A stretch of 64,000 nucleotides of DNA, taken from assembly GCA_023428065.1 (NCBI GenBank), contig JAEYZI010000069.1, positions 1 through 64,000 of the forward strand. The letters are read 5' to 3'. Source of the DNA: Actinomycetes bacterium. Lineage in GTDB: Bacteria > Actinomycetota > Actinomycetes > Actinomycetales > Microbacteriaceae. This document shows, piece after piece, positions 43,253 to 51,389 of this stretch. Position 1 is the stretch's first letter. Each line of letters opens with the position of its first letter. The notes under the pieces are model-generated. The model did no database searches, was not told where the DNA came from, and was given only the letters and a program-made list of their open reading frames with translations. Made by a program: the position numbers and the translations under genes.

Positions 43253-43852
43253 ATGCCCGCACGTTCCCGTGCCGTGGTCGGCCTCGCGCTCGCGGGGGCG
43301 GTCGCGCTCGGTCTCACGATCGCGGATGCCGCACCCGCATCCGCTCACAGCGCGCTCGTCGCGAGCAGCCCGAGCCCCGGTGAGCGCCTCGCGGCGCCGC
43401 CCGACGAGGTCTCGCTCGAGTTCAGCGAGCCCGTCATGGAGCTCGGCGACATCGGGGCGTCCGCGGCGGTCGTGATGGTCGTCGACGCGGACGGGCGCGA
43501 CTGGGCGCTCGGCGCCCCGGCGATCGACCGCGAGCTCGTGACGATCGCACTCGACCCCGCCCTGCCGGGCGACGCCGGGTACGAGGTGCGCTGGCAGGTC
43601 GTCTCGGGCGACGGGCATCCCATCAGCGGGGTGATCCCGTTCGTCGTCGGCGACGGCGAGCCGATCCCGGCGACCGCGGCGACCGCCTCCCCCTCCCCCG
43701 CCCCGAGCGACGACGTCTCGGCCGCATCATCCGGCGACGACGCAGCGGACGGGTTCCCCGTCGTGCGCACCGTGCTCGTGGGGCTCGGCGGCGCGGCCGC
43801 CGCCGCCGCGATCTTCGCCGTCATCACCTTCATCGCCCGCCGTCGCGCGTGA
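43253..43852 (+). CDS. CopC domain-containing copper-binding protein, membrane anchored
   Basis: A 199-residue exported protein. The signal peptide ends at ASA-HSALVASSPSPGE, leaving His as the first mature residue, the usual Cu(II) ligand of CopC. The second conserved block is QVVSGDGHPISGVIPFVVGD. A Ser/Pro/Asp linker and a C-terminal membrane helix (about 172-192) anchor it. ATG 43253 has GGAGGAAGGAG upstream, a strong ribosome site unlike most genes here. It should bind copper outside the membrane for delivery. Confidence 0.92.
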   Translation: MPARSRAVVGLALAGAVALGLTIADAAPASAHSALVASSPSPGERLAAPPDEVSLEFSEPVMELGDIGASAAVVMVVDADGRDWALGAPAIDRELVTIALDPALPGDAGYEVRWQVVSGDGHPISGVIPFVVGDGEPIPATAATASPSPAPSDDVSAASSGDDAADGFPVVRTVLVGLGGAAAAAAIFAVITFIARRRA

Positions 43853-43889
43853 GCCGCCGCGGGCATCAGCAACGGAAAGACAGCAATCC

Positions 43890-44441
43890 ATGAACCTCAT
43901 CACCCACCCCCTGCGCACGGCCACCGTCGCCCTCGCGGCCGCCGCGGCGCTCGCCCTCGCCGGATGCGCGAGCGAGCCCGCCGAGACCGGCTCGCCGTCC
44001 GCCTCGACACCCGCCGACGAGGTCGTGAGCCTCACCGACGGCTGGGTCAAGGCGGCCGAGACGGGCATGTCGGCGGCGTTCGGCGTGCTGCACAACGCGG
44101 GCGAGACGGACGTGACCGTCGTCTCGGCGGCGTCCGACGCATCCGCGTCGCTCGAGCTGCACGAGACCGTCGTGAACGGCGACGGCCAGACCGTCATGCG
44201 CGAGGTCGAGGAGTTCGCGATCCCCGCGGGCGGCTCGCGCGCGCTCGAACCCGGCGCCGACCACATCATGCTCATGGGCCTCGACGCACCGCTGCTGGCG
44301 GGCGACGAGGTCACGCTGACGCTCACGTTCTCCGACGGCTCGAGCCGCACCTTCACCGTGCCGGTGAAGGACTTCGCGGGGGCGAACGAGAACTACGAGA
44401 GCGGCGAGCTGGGCGACCACTCGGGGTCGGGCGGGTACTGA
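43890..44441 (+). CDS. PCuAC (DUF461) copper chaperone lipoprotein
   Basis: A 183-residue lipoprotein with signal peptide and lipobox LAGC (cysteine about residue 26). The PCuAC Cu(I) motif H-x(n)-M-x(n)-H-x-M is visible: LELHETVVNGDGQTVMREVE followed by GADHIMLMG. Family members hand copper to extracellular cuproenzymes such as cytochrome c oxidase or GlxA-type oxidases. The stop overlaps the DyP start (TGATG), so the two are made together. Confidence 0.93.
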   Translation: MNLITHPLRTATVALAAAAALALAGCASEPAETGSPSASTPADEVVSLTDGWVKAAETGMSAAFGVLHNAGETDVTVVSAASDASASLELHETVVNGDGQTVMREVEEFAIPAGGSRALEPGADHIMLMGLDAPLLAGDEVTLTLTFSDGSSRTFTVPVKDFAGANENYESGELGDHSGSGGY

Positions 44442-45667
44442 TGGCTCGCGACCGCGCCTCGGATGCCGGTCGCGCCCGCCCCAGCCGGCGGCAGTTCCTC
44501 CTCGGAGGGGCTGTCGCCGGCGCCGGGGCCGCGGCGGCGATCGGCGTCGACCTCGCGCTCCAGCAGCGCCCCGCGCCCGAGCCTGCGACGGATGCGCCGC
44601 CGGCCGGCGCGCGCACCGTGCCGTTCCACGGCGCCCATCAGGCGGGCGTCGCAACCGACGCGCAGGCGCACGCGACGCTCCTCGCCCTCGACCTGCACGA
44701 CGACACGGGCCGCGACGGCCTGCGGCGGCTCATGCGCATCCTGAGCGACGACGCGGCCCGGCTCACGCAGGGTCGCGCCGCGCTCGCCGACTCGGAGCCG
44801 GAGCTCGCCACGGCGGCGGCCTGCCTCACGGTCACCTTCGCGGTGGGGCCGCGGTTCGTGGAGCGCGCCGGGGCGGTCGGGCCCGCGTGGCTTCGGCCGT
44901 TGCCCGCCTTCACGGTCGACCGGCTCGACCCGGCGTACTGTGACGGCGACCTGCTCATCCAGGTGGCCGCCGACGACCCGCTCACCGTCGCCCACGCCGT
45001 GCGGATGCTGCTGAAGGACGCGCGCGGATTCGCCGACCTCCGCTGGACGCAGCGCGGATTCCGCCGCGCCTACGGCACCGAGCGCCCCGGCACGACGATG
45101 CGCAACCTCTTCGGGCAGGTCGACGGCACCGTCAACCCGCTCCCCGGCACGCCCGACTTCGACGAGGTGGTGTGGTGCACGGAGGGCTGGCTCGCGGGCG
45201 GCACCGGCATGGTCGTGCGCCGCATCCGGATGGACCTCGACGGATGGGACCGCCTCGACCGCAGCGGCCGCGAGCAGTCGGTCGGGCGGAGGCTCGCCAA
45301 CGGCGCCCCCCTCACCGGCGTCGACGAGTTCGACGAGCCCGACTTCGACGCGATCGGCGCGACCGGCTTCCCCGTGATCCCCGCCTTCGCCCACATGCGG
45401 CGTGCGCGCGGCGACGGCACCGATCGGATCTTCCGCCGCGCCTACAACTACGACGAGGCGGGCGACGCCGCCTCGGTCTCCGACTCGGGGCTCGTCTTCA
45501 TCTCGTTCCAGGCCGACGTCGACCGCCAGTTCACCCCCATGCAGCGCCGCCTCGACGAGCTCGACCTCCTCAACGAGTGGACGACGCCCGTGGGATCGGC
45601 GGTGTTCGCCGTGCTGCCGGGATGCGCGGAGGGCGGCTACGTCGGCGAGACCCTGCTGGAGGCGTAG
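44441..45667 (+). CDS. Tat-exported DyP-type heme peroxidase
   Basis: A 408-residue dye-decolourising peroxidase. A twin-arginine signal (SRRQFLLGGAVAGAG, about residues 15-29) exports it folded with heme. The GxxDG motif is FGQVDGTVN, with distal Asp228, and the proximal heme ligand is His318 in PAFAHMR. It resembles EfeB/DtpA proteins. Coupling with PCuAC and CopC matches the Streptomyces dtpA locus, where DtpA and copper chaperones cooperate in cuproenzyme maturation. An EfeUO iron system is not present, so iron uptake is less likely. Confidence 0.94.
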   Translation: MARDRASDAGRARPSRRQFLLGGAVAGAGAAAAIGVDLALQQRPAPEPATDAPPAGARTVPFHGAHQAGVATDAQAHATLLALDLHDDTGRDGLRRLMRILSDDAARLTQGRAALADSEPELATAAACLTVTFAVGPRFVERAGAVGPAWLRPLPAFTVDRLDPAYCDGDLLIQVAADDPLTVAHAVRMLLKDARGFADLRWTQRGFRRAYGTERPGTTMRNLFGQVDGTVNPLPGTPDFDEVVWCTEGWLAGGTGMVVRRIRMDLDGWDRLDRSGREQSVGRRLANGAPLTGVDEFDEPDFDAIGATGFPVIPAFAHMRRARGDGTDRIFRRAYNYDEAGDAASVSDSGLVFISFQADVDRQFTPMQRRLDELDLLNEWTTPVGSAVFAVLPGCAEGGYVGETLLEA

Positions 45668-45684
45668 CCGCGCCGCTTTCCGAG

Positions 45685-45756
45685 CTCCGCCTCCAGGATT
45701 CGAACCTGGACCTCACGGCTCCAAAGGCCGTCGTGCTGCCGTTACACCAAAGCGGA
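45685..45756 (-). tRNA. tRNA-Gln (TTG)
   Basis: A 72-base cloverleaf on the - strand. The acceptor arm TCCGCTT pairs with AGGCGGA, and the discriminator is G. The anticodon stem ACGGC/GCCGT encloses the loop CTTTGGA, so the anticodon is TTG. The T arm reads GGTTCGAATCC. The 3' CCA is not encoded. Confidence 0.95.
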
Positions 45757-45833
45757 TCGCCTCGCGGCGCGGTCTCATTCTGTCAGCGTGCGCCGGGCTT
45801 CGTCTCCGAGTGCCGCATCCGCCGCACGGGAGG

Positions 45834-46793
45834 TCACGCGTGCCGCGGCACGACGGTCTCGAGGAAGAGGTCCGCGAGCCGCTCCGCGTCGACGCCGAGC
45901 GCCACCTCCACCTCCGCCCAACCCTCGGCCGCGCCGTGCACGCCGTCCTCGCCCGGCAGCTCGCGCCGATCGACGATCGTCTGCCCGCGCCCGTACCCCG
46001 CGAGCTCGACGCGAACGGGATGGCGCTCCCACGTGAGCAGGGCGGGGGCGACGACGCTGCACACCGCACCGGCGTCGCCGATCCATCCGAGGTAGGGCGC
46101 GAGCGTGCCGTCGGGGTTCCGCATCCGCACCGAGAGCAGGTGCCCCGCGGCCGCCGCCACCGGATCGGCGGATGCCGCGAGCGCCTTCGCGACGGGTTGC
46201 GGCACGTGCACGCGGGTGAAGACGTCGAGCCCGTACATCGTGAGCGGCACCCCCGAGCCGAGCACGATCGACGCGGCCTCCGGGTCGTGCCACACGTTGA
46301 ACTCGGCGAGGGCCGTCGCGTTGCCGACGCTCGCCGAACCGCCCATGAACACGATGCGCGCGATGTTGCCGACGACCTCCGGGTGGGTGCGCAGCAGGAG
46401 CGCCACATTCGTCTGCGGGGCGAGCGTCACGAGGGTGACGGGCTCCGGATGGCCGAGGATCGTGCGCCGCAGGAACTCGACGGCGCCCTCCGGCTCCACG
46501 GAGCGGGCCGCAGGCGGCAGCTCGAGCCCGCCGATGCCGTCGGCGCCGTGCACGTGGCCGGCGTCGCGGGTCGGCTCGATGAGCGGACGGTGCGCGCCCG
46601 CGGCCACCGGCACGTGCCCCGCCCCCGCGAGCGCGAGCACCCGCATCGTGTTGTCGACGACCCGCTCGAGGCTCGCGTTGCCCGCGACGCACGTGACCCC
46701 GACCAGCTCGAGCTCGGGGTGCGCGGCGGCGAACAGGAGGGCGAGTGCGTCGTCGACACCGGTGTCGACGTCGAGCAGGATCGGGCTGGGCAT
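45834..46793 (-). CDS. Inosine-uridine preferring nucleoside hydrolase family protein
   Basis: A 319-residue hydrolase that splits the N-glycosidic bond of ribonucleosides. The Ca-binding aspartate cluster is DVDTGVDDALAL at the N terminus. VTLAPQTNVALLL and FNVWHDPEAASIVL (about residues 122 and 165) are the other family blocks. It probably serves nucleoside salvage. ATG 46793 has CAGGAT exactly 6 bases upstream, within a 38-base divergent region shared with a MarR gene. Confidence 0.93.
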   Translation of the reverse strand: MPSPILLDVDTGVDDALALLFAAAHPELELVGVTCVAGNASLERVVDNTMRVLALAGAGHVPVAAGAHRPLIEPTRDAGHVHGADGIGGLELPPAARSVEPEGAVEFLRRTILGHPEPVTLVTLAPQTNVALLLRTHPEVVGNIARIVFMGGSASVGNATALAEFNVWHDPEAASIVLGSGVPLTMYGLDVFTRVHVPQPVAKALAASADPVAAAAGHLLSVRMRNPDGTLAPYLGWIGDAGAVCSVVAPALLTWERHPVRVELAGYGRGQTIVDRRELPGEDGVHGAAEGWAEVEVALGVDAERLADLFLETVVPRHA

Positions 46794-46799
46794 TCCCCC

Positions 46800-46825
46800 A
46801 TCCTGCCCGCACGGTGCACCACAAT
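46800..46825. promoter_or_regulatory. Back-to-back -10 elements (nucleoside hydrolase / MarR gene)
   Basis: CAGGAT on the - strand (46805-46800) ends 6 bases before ATG 46793. CACAAT on the + strand (46820-46825) ends 6 bases before ATG 46832. The 14 bases between them leave little room for separate -35 elements, and MarR could bind here. Confidence 0.5.
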
Positions 46826-46831
46826 GGGGGG

Positions 46832-47323
46832 ATGCCCGAGAACGACGAGGTCGACCGGATCGTCGCCGCCTGGCAGCAGGCGCACCCCGAGCTCGACTTC
46901 TCGCCGCTGCAGGTGCTCTCGCGCGTCGGGCGGCTCGCGAAGCACCTCGACCGGGCCCGCCGCGACGCGTTCGCGAGCTCCGGTCTCGAGCCGTGGGAGT
47001 TCGACGTGCTCGCGGCGCTCCGCCGCGAGGGCGCCCCCTACGAGTCGAGCCCGAAAGCCCTCCTCCAGCAGACCCTCGTGTCGAGCGGCACCATGACGAA
47101 CCGCATCGACCGCCTCGTGGAGCGCGGCTTCGTGGAGCGTCGCACCGACCCGCACGACGGGCGGGGGGTGCTCGTGGCGATGACGGATGCGGGCCGCGCC
47201 GCCGTCGACGGCGCCATGGTCGACCTCGTGGCGCGCGAGCGGGAGCTGCTCGGCGCCCTGTCCGCCACCGACCAGGACCGCCTCGCGGGCCTGCTGCGCA
47301 AGCTCATCCTCGACTTCGACTGA
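46832..47323 (+). CDS. MarR family transcriptional regulator
   Basis: A 163-residue winged-helix regulator. The recognition region is SSPKALLQQTLVSSGTMTNR followed by IDRLVERGFVERRTDPHDGR, the classic MarR wing. The N terminus has helical dimerisation sequence. Ligand and target are unknown; the divergent nucleoside hydrolase gene is the first candidate. The start is supported by CACAAT 6 bases upstream. Confidence 0.93.
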   Translation: MPENDEVDRIVAAWQQAHPELDFSPLQVLSRVGRLAKHLDRARRDAFASSGLEPWEFDVLAALRREGAPYESSPKALLQQTLVSSGTMTNRIDRLVERGFVERRTDPHDGRGVLVAMTDAGRAAVDGAMVDLVARERELLGALSATDQDRLAGLLRKLILDFD

Positions 47324-47332
47324 GCGCCTGGC

Positions 47333-48163
47333 CTACTTCCCGAACTCGCACCACTCCGCCACCCACGTGAGCACGCGGGCCTTCAGCTCGCTCGGCATCG
47401 GCAGCTCCACCGTGCCGACGCGCGGCTCGGAGACCTCGATCGTGAAGATCGTGCCGCGCTTGTCCTCCTGCACGACGTGCGGGTCGCAGCGCTGCGGGAA
47501 CAGGGGAACCTCGATACCCGTCGTGGTCGACGACGCGTCGAGTTCGAGGTCGAGCGCACGCTCGTCGCCGTTGCGCGCCGCGAACTGCAGCAGGTTCGTG
47601 GACTGGATCGCCGCGAGCACCACCTGGTCGCCCTCCCCCGTCGGCGTCGCCGTGAGGACCGCGTGCGCCGGCTCGCCCGGCGGCGACGGCGCGAACGAGG
47701 TCCAGGCGAGCTGGGCGGTGCGGGAGATGTCGAGCATGAGGCACTCGCGCTCGTGCAGCCCGATCGTGAAGTCGTCCGCGTCGCTCAGGTCGGCCACGAG
47801 GCTCTCCCCCTCGGGCAGGGCGAAGACGAGGGCGCGGCGCACCTCGCCGCCCGCACACTGCGGCTGCGGCAGCGCGAAGCGCAGGTCGACGGTCTCCCCC
47901 GGCTGCAGCTCCACCGGCTCTGCGATGTCGACGGATGCCGCGAAGCGGGTGTCGTCCACCCGCACGGCGTCGAAGGCGAGCGTCGCATCCGAGCCGTTGT
48001 GCACACGCACCTCGGCCATCCGCTCGGCCACGTCGGAGCGCTGCTGCACGAGCACGGCCGTGACCCCCTCCGGAAGCTGCGGGCGAGCGGGCGCGCACGC
48101 GGCGAGGACCGCCGCGACCGCCGCGATCGGTACCGCGCGCCCGCGCCGGGTCACCGCGCTCAC
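47333..48163 (-). CDS. Putative lipoprotein, unknown family
   Basis: A 276-residue exported protein. The N terminus VSAVTRRGRAVPIAAVAAVLAAC has a lipoprotein signal with the cysteine at residue 23. The mature part is beta-rich with even cysteine spacing (PQPQC, HERECLML, FPQRCDPH, EWCEFGK). I do not recognise the family. GTG 48163 overlaps the CPBP protease stop by 4 bases (GTGA), so both are likely made together. A longer frame extending through the protease gene is not credible. Confidence 0.82.
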   Translation of the reverse strand: MSAVTRRGRAVPIAAVAAVLAACAPARPQLPEGVTAVLVQQRSDVAERMAEVRVHNGSDATLAFDAVRVDDTRFAASVDIAEPVELQPGETVDLRFALPQPQCAGGEVRRALVFALPEGESLVADLSDADDFTIGLHERECLMLDISRTAQLAWTSFAPSPPGEPAHAVLTATPTGEGDQVVLAAIQSTNLLQFAARNGDERALDLELDASSTTTGIEVPLFPQRCDPHVVQEDKRGTIFTIEVSEPRVGTVELPMPSELKARVLTWVAEWCEFGK

Positions 48164-48888
48164 CGCGCGTACACGAACACGAGCCCGAGGGCGTTGAACA
48201 CGATGTGCGCCGCGATGCTCGCGCCCAGCCGGCGGGTGATCGCGGCGAGCAGGCCGAACACGAGGCCACTCAGCCCGGTGGTGATCGCAACGGCCGCCCA
48301 GGCGCCCGGCGCGACCGCGACGAGGTGCATGAGCACGAAGAGCGGCGTGCTCACGAGCACCGCCACCGCGATCCGGGCGGCGCGGCCGCCGCGCACGAGG
48401 CCGGAGACGCCGCGCTGCAGCAGCCCGCGGAAGAACAGCTCCTCCACGACGGGCGCCACGAGCCCGGCACCCACGGCCGCCACGAGGAGCGCGAGCGTCG
48501 GCGGCGGTGCGGACTGCCCGTCGAGGCCCGCCTGCGAGCCGCCCGTCGGCACGATGCCCTCCACCGCGAAGCGCAGCACGAGGCCGACGAGCAGACCGAC
48601 GCCCACGTCGATCCACCGGATGCGCAGGCCCGCGTCGCGCTCGAGCGAGCCGTGCCCGAAGCGGCGGCCGGCGAACACGACGGCGCCGAGGAGCGGCACC
48701 CACACGATCAGGAACGTCACCAGCTGCGAGATCCAGCCCGCCTCCCCGAGCGGGGGGATGCGCGGCACGACGAGCAACAGCAGCACGAGCACCGCGAAGT
48801 AGGCGACGACCGCGGTCGTGAGTGCGCTCAGCGGGTCGCGGTAGTGCGACCGCGTGCGGGAGCGGCGTCTCGCCGGCGCGTCACTCAT
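48160..48888 (-). CDS. CPBP family intramembrane metalloprotease
   Basis: A 242-residue membrane protein of the CAAX protease/bacteriocin-processing (Abi) family with about six spans. Motif 1 is EELFFRGLLQRG (double Glu and Arg, about residue 152), with the motif 2 histidine in VLMHLVAVAPG and motif 3 in AAHIVFNALG. It is probably a zinc-type intramembrane protease; the substrate is unknown. ATG 48888 is preceded by TAACGT at exactly 6 bases. Confidence 0.92.
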   Translation of the reverse strand: MSDAPARRRSRTRSHYRDPLSALTTAVVAYFAVLVLLLLVVPRIPPLGEAGWISQLVTFLIVWVPLLGAVVFAGRRFGHGSLERDAGLRIRWIDVGVGLLVGLVLRFAVEGIVPTGGSQAGLDGQSAPPPTLALLVAAVGAGLVAPVVEELFFRGLLQRGVSGLVRGGRAARIAVAVLVSTPLFVLMHLVAVAPGAWAAVAITTGLSGLVFGLLAAITRRLGASIAAHIVFNALGLVFVYAR

Positions 48889-48919
48889 GCGCCCACGTTA
48901 GCCATCGTGCGGGCACACG

Positions 48920-48954
48920 ACGAGGGCCCCGTCGACTGACGACGGGGCCCTCGT
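48920..48954. terminator. 14-bp stem terminator-like hairpin
   Basis: ACGAGGGCCCCGTC, 7-base loop, and its exact complement. It lies just after the stop of the secreted protein gene (48968, - strand) and before the protease gene. There is no clear T-run. Confidence 0.6.
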
Positions 48955-48967
48955 GCGTTGAATCCGT

Positions 48968-49492
48968 TCAGCGGTGCTCGACGAGCTCCGGCTTGCGGCT
49001 GCGCCGCACCGCGGAGACCGAGATGAGCGCGATCGCGCCGAGTCCGACGGCACCGACGGCGCCCCAGATGAGCACGGGCGGCACGTCGGCGCCCGTCGCC
49101 GCGACCGACACCGTGATGAGGGTGCTGGCCGACCCGCTCTGCGCGCCGGTGGCGGTGAGCGTGTAGGTGCCCGTCGCGTTGCTCGGCAGCGTGACGGTGA
49201 CACTCGCGACGCCGGCTCCGTCGGCGTTCTTCGTGAGCGACGTCGATGTGACGGCGGCGACGGCGGCGAGCGTGGCGCCCGCGCCGTTCTCACCCGTGAG
49301 CGTGAACGTCACCGGCTCGTTCGGCTGGAAGTTCGTGAACGAGAAGGTGGCGGTGCCGCCCGGAGCGACGGCGGTCGGACCGCCCCCACCTCCGCCCGGC
49401 GGGTACGGTGCCGCGGTCGCGGCTGCTGCTGCACCTCCGAAGGTGATCGCGATGGCGGCGACGAACGCCGCGATTGTCTTCTTGAACTTCAT
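48968..49492 (-). CDS. Secreted surface protein with sorting-signal-like C terminus
   Basis: A 174-residue protein. A signal peptide ends near ATAA-PYPPGG, and a Gly-rich linker leads to one Ig/bacterial-Ig-like beta domain (GGTATFSFTNFQPNEPVTFT to SASTLITV). The C terminus has VAATGAD, a hydrophobic helix (about residues 138-160) and RRSRK, which imitates a sortase signal with a degenerate LPxTG. If not sorted, it would be membrane anchored. The ATG has no adjacent ribosome site; GAGGAGA lies 25 bases upstream beyond a hairpin. A TAAAGT at 49576-49571 may be the -10. Confidence 0.85.
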   Translation of the reverse strand: MKFKKTIAAFVAAIAITFGGAAAAATAAPYPPGGGGGGPTAVAPGGTATFSFTNFQPNEPVTFTLTGENGAGATLAAVAAVTSTSLTKNADGAGVASVTVTLPSNATGTYTLTATGAQSGSASTLITVSVAATGADVPPVLIWGAVGAVGLGAIALISVSAVRRSRKPELVEHR

Positions 49493-49524
49493 GATGGTGT
49501 CTTGCGCCGAGGCGCAATCTCCTC
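49493..49524 (-). promoter_or_regulatory. Shine-Dalgarno separated from ATG by a hairpin
   Basis: Reading the - strand: GAGGAGA (49524-49518), then TTGCGCC-TC-GGCGCAA (49517-49502), then 9 bases, then ATG 49492. Linear spacing is 25 bases, too long for initiation. With the hairpin closed the effective spacing becomes 9. Confidence 0.6.
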
Positions 49525-49583
49525 ACATCGATCCGGTCGACGCCGCCCCCACGGCAACGCATGTGCGTGGACTTTACTCCGCA

Positions 49584-51365
49584 TCAGCAACTGAGGGAAC
49601 GGTGTCGCGTTTCCGAGTCGTTAAGAGTCGGTGTGAGTTCCACGGTCACCGGGCCGCGCTCGCGCGCTGTGCCGAGGAACTCGTAGACGAGCGTGACGCT
49701 GTCTCCCGGCCCGAGTTCGGTGGGCACGACGACCGCCGGTCGCCCGCGGTCGAGCGCGGCGAAACCGGCCGCCTGCTCGCCGGATGCGGCATCCGTCACC
49801 CCCTGGTTGTCGGAGTCGACGGGGCCGTAGACGCCGACGAGGGTCTTGATGCGCCCCGGCTCCACCCCGAACGCGCCTGCCCCCGTGACGTAGGCGGGCA
49901 GCGAGGTGGCGGCATCCGCCGGCGCGTCGTTTCGGAGGGTGACGGTGACGCGGTAGGTGGGGCGGCCGTCGGCGTGGCAGACGCCGGATGCGAGGGTCAC
50001 CCGGGTGTCGAGGTAGTAGTCCATCTTGGCGCCCGTGCCGTCGTTGAGGTAGACGCCGAGGCGGGGCCCGTCGCTGTTGTCGGCCGGGAGCATCCCCGAG
50101 AGCGTCGTGCCGAGCACGTACTCCTGGTCGTCGTCGCGCGCGTTCCAGATGCGCACGCGCCCCTCGTCGCCGCCGCGCACGAGCGCCGTCACGAGGGCCT
50201 TCGCATCCGCCTGCCCGCTCGTGACCGCCCCGAACACCGCCTGAGCGGCGGCCGCGAAGAACGCGTCCTGGGCGCGCGGCTCGGGGTAGCGGACGTACGC
50301 GTCGCTCAGCAGGGTCGCGACGGCCGTGTCGGCGGTGAGGGTCAGATCCCCCACCTGCACGGGGCCCGTGGCCTCGAGGAGGTACGACAGCAGAACGGGG
50401 TCGACGGCGACGACGGCGTCGACGGTGCCGCCCATCCGCTGCTCCCACATGGCCTTCGCGAGCTCGCCGCTCGTGTCGAACCACGGCGGCAGGTTGACGT
50501 CTTGGATGTACTCGCCCGTGATGTCGCCGTAGAGGGATGCGGTGGGCGCGTCGAGGGGCAGCACGGGCGCGTCGAACGGCGGGCTGAAGTCGGTCGTGGA
50601 GGCCTGGGCTGCGAGCTGCACCTTGCCCCCGGTCGCCGAGACGAGGGCGAGCGCACCGCTCACCCCGCCCGAGGAACGCAGCTCGGCGTTGTTCTGGATG
50701 AGCACGAGGGTGGTGCGCGGGCCGTCCTGGCCGAGCATCGCCGGGAGCAGGTGACTGGTGCGGTCGAGGGCGTCGACCGAGCCGGTGACCTCGTCGACCA
50801 TGCCGAGCATCTGCTCGACCGCGTCGCGCACGGGGCCGACCGTGGCGCCCACGTCGATCGCGTCGGCCTGTCGGCGCGCGTCGGCCATCGCGTCGTTCGC
50901 GAGCGCGACGTCGGGCTGGATGGCGACGATCGGCGCGAGGTCGATCGCGCCGTCGACCACGGCGAACGCCTCCGGGTCGAACCGCGCCGCGGCGCTCAGC
51001 AGCGGATCGATACCCCTGTCGGTGAGGGTCGTCGCGATCTCGGTGACCTGCCGCACGGCGGCGAGGTTGGGGCCGACCCACGGCACGAACTCGGTGATGC
51101 GCCACACCGGGTCGTGCGTCATGTCGTGGGCGGCCGCCGCGTGCTGCTTGAGCTCGGCGACGAGGGGGCCCGTCTCGCTCGTGCGGCCGTCGACCACCGC
51201 CTCCCGCAGCTCCCGCACGGCGGGGAGTGTCGCGGTGAGCTCGTCGCGCGCGATGAGACCCCGCACGACGATCCAGCCCGTCCACACGAGCAGCACCGCG
51301 ACACCCGCGAGCACGACCCACCGCACCCAGGTGCGCGGGCGCTGAGCGCGGTGCGCGAGAGCCAT
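49584..51365 (-). CDS. DUF4012 domain-containing protein
   Basis: A 593-residue single-pass protein: one N-terminal membrane helix (about residues 15-36), then a large external part. The DUF4012 core is recognised by LVLIQNNAELRSSGGVSGAL (about residue 220) and VDAVVAVDPVLLSYLLEATG. DUF4012 has no proven activity; its genes occur in actinobacterial polysaccharide loci. Here it is the last gene of the long EPS operon, 24 bases after the polymerase. A role in attaching or assembling polymer outside the cell is only a guess. Confidence 0.92.
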   Translation of the reverse strand: MALAHRAQRPRTWVRWVVLAGVAVLLVWTGWIVVRGLIARDELTATLPAVRELREAVVDGRTSETGPLVAELKQHAAAAHDMTHDPVWRITEFVPWVGPNLAAVRQVTEIATTLTDRGIDPLLSAAARFDPEAFAVVDGAIDLAPIVAIQPDVALANDAMADARRQADAIDVGATVGPVRDAVEQMLGMVDEVTGSVDALDRTSHLLPAMLGQDGPRTTLVLIQNNAELRSSGGVSGALALVSATGGKVQLAAQASTTDFSPPFDAPVLPLDAPTASLYGDITGEYIQDVNLPPWFDTSGELAKAMWEQRMGGTVDAVVAVDPVLLSYLLEATGPVQVGDLTLTADTAVATLLSDAYVRYPEPRAQDAFFAAAAQAVFGAVTSGQADAKALVTALVRGGDEGRVRIWNARDDDQEYVLGTTLSGMLPADNSDGPRLGVYLNDGTGAKMDYYLDTRVTLASGVCHADGRPTYRVTVTLRNDAPADAATSLPAYVTGAGAFGVEPGRIKTLVGVYGPVDSDNQGVTDAASGEQAAGFAALDRGRPAVVVPTELGPGDSVTLVYEFLGTARERGPVTVELTPTLNDSETRHRSLSC

Positions 51366-51389
51366 GTCGTCCGTCCCGGTGGCCCGATG

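Noticed and set aside
44441..45667. DyP peroxidase as part of an EfeUOB iron-uptake operon
   Set aside because: No EfeU permease or EfeO gene adjoins; the partners are CopC and PCuAC.
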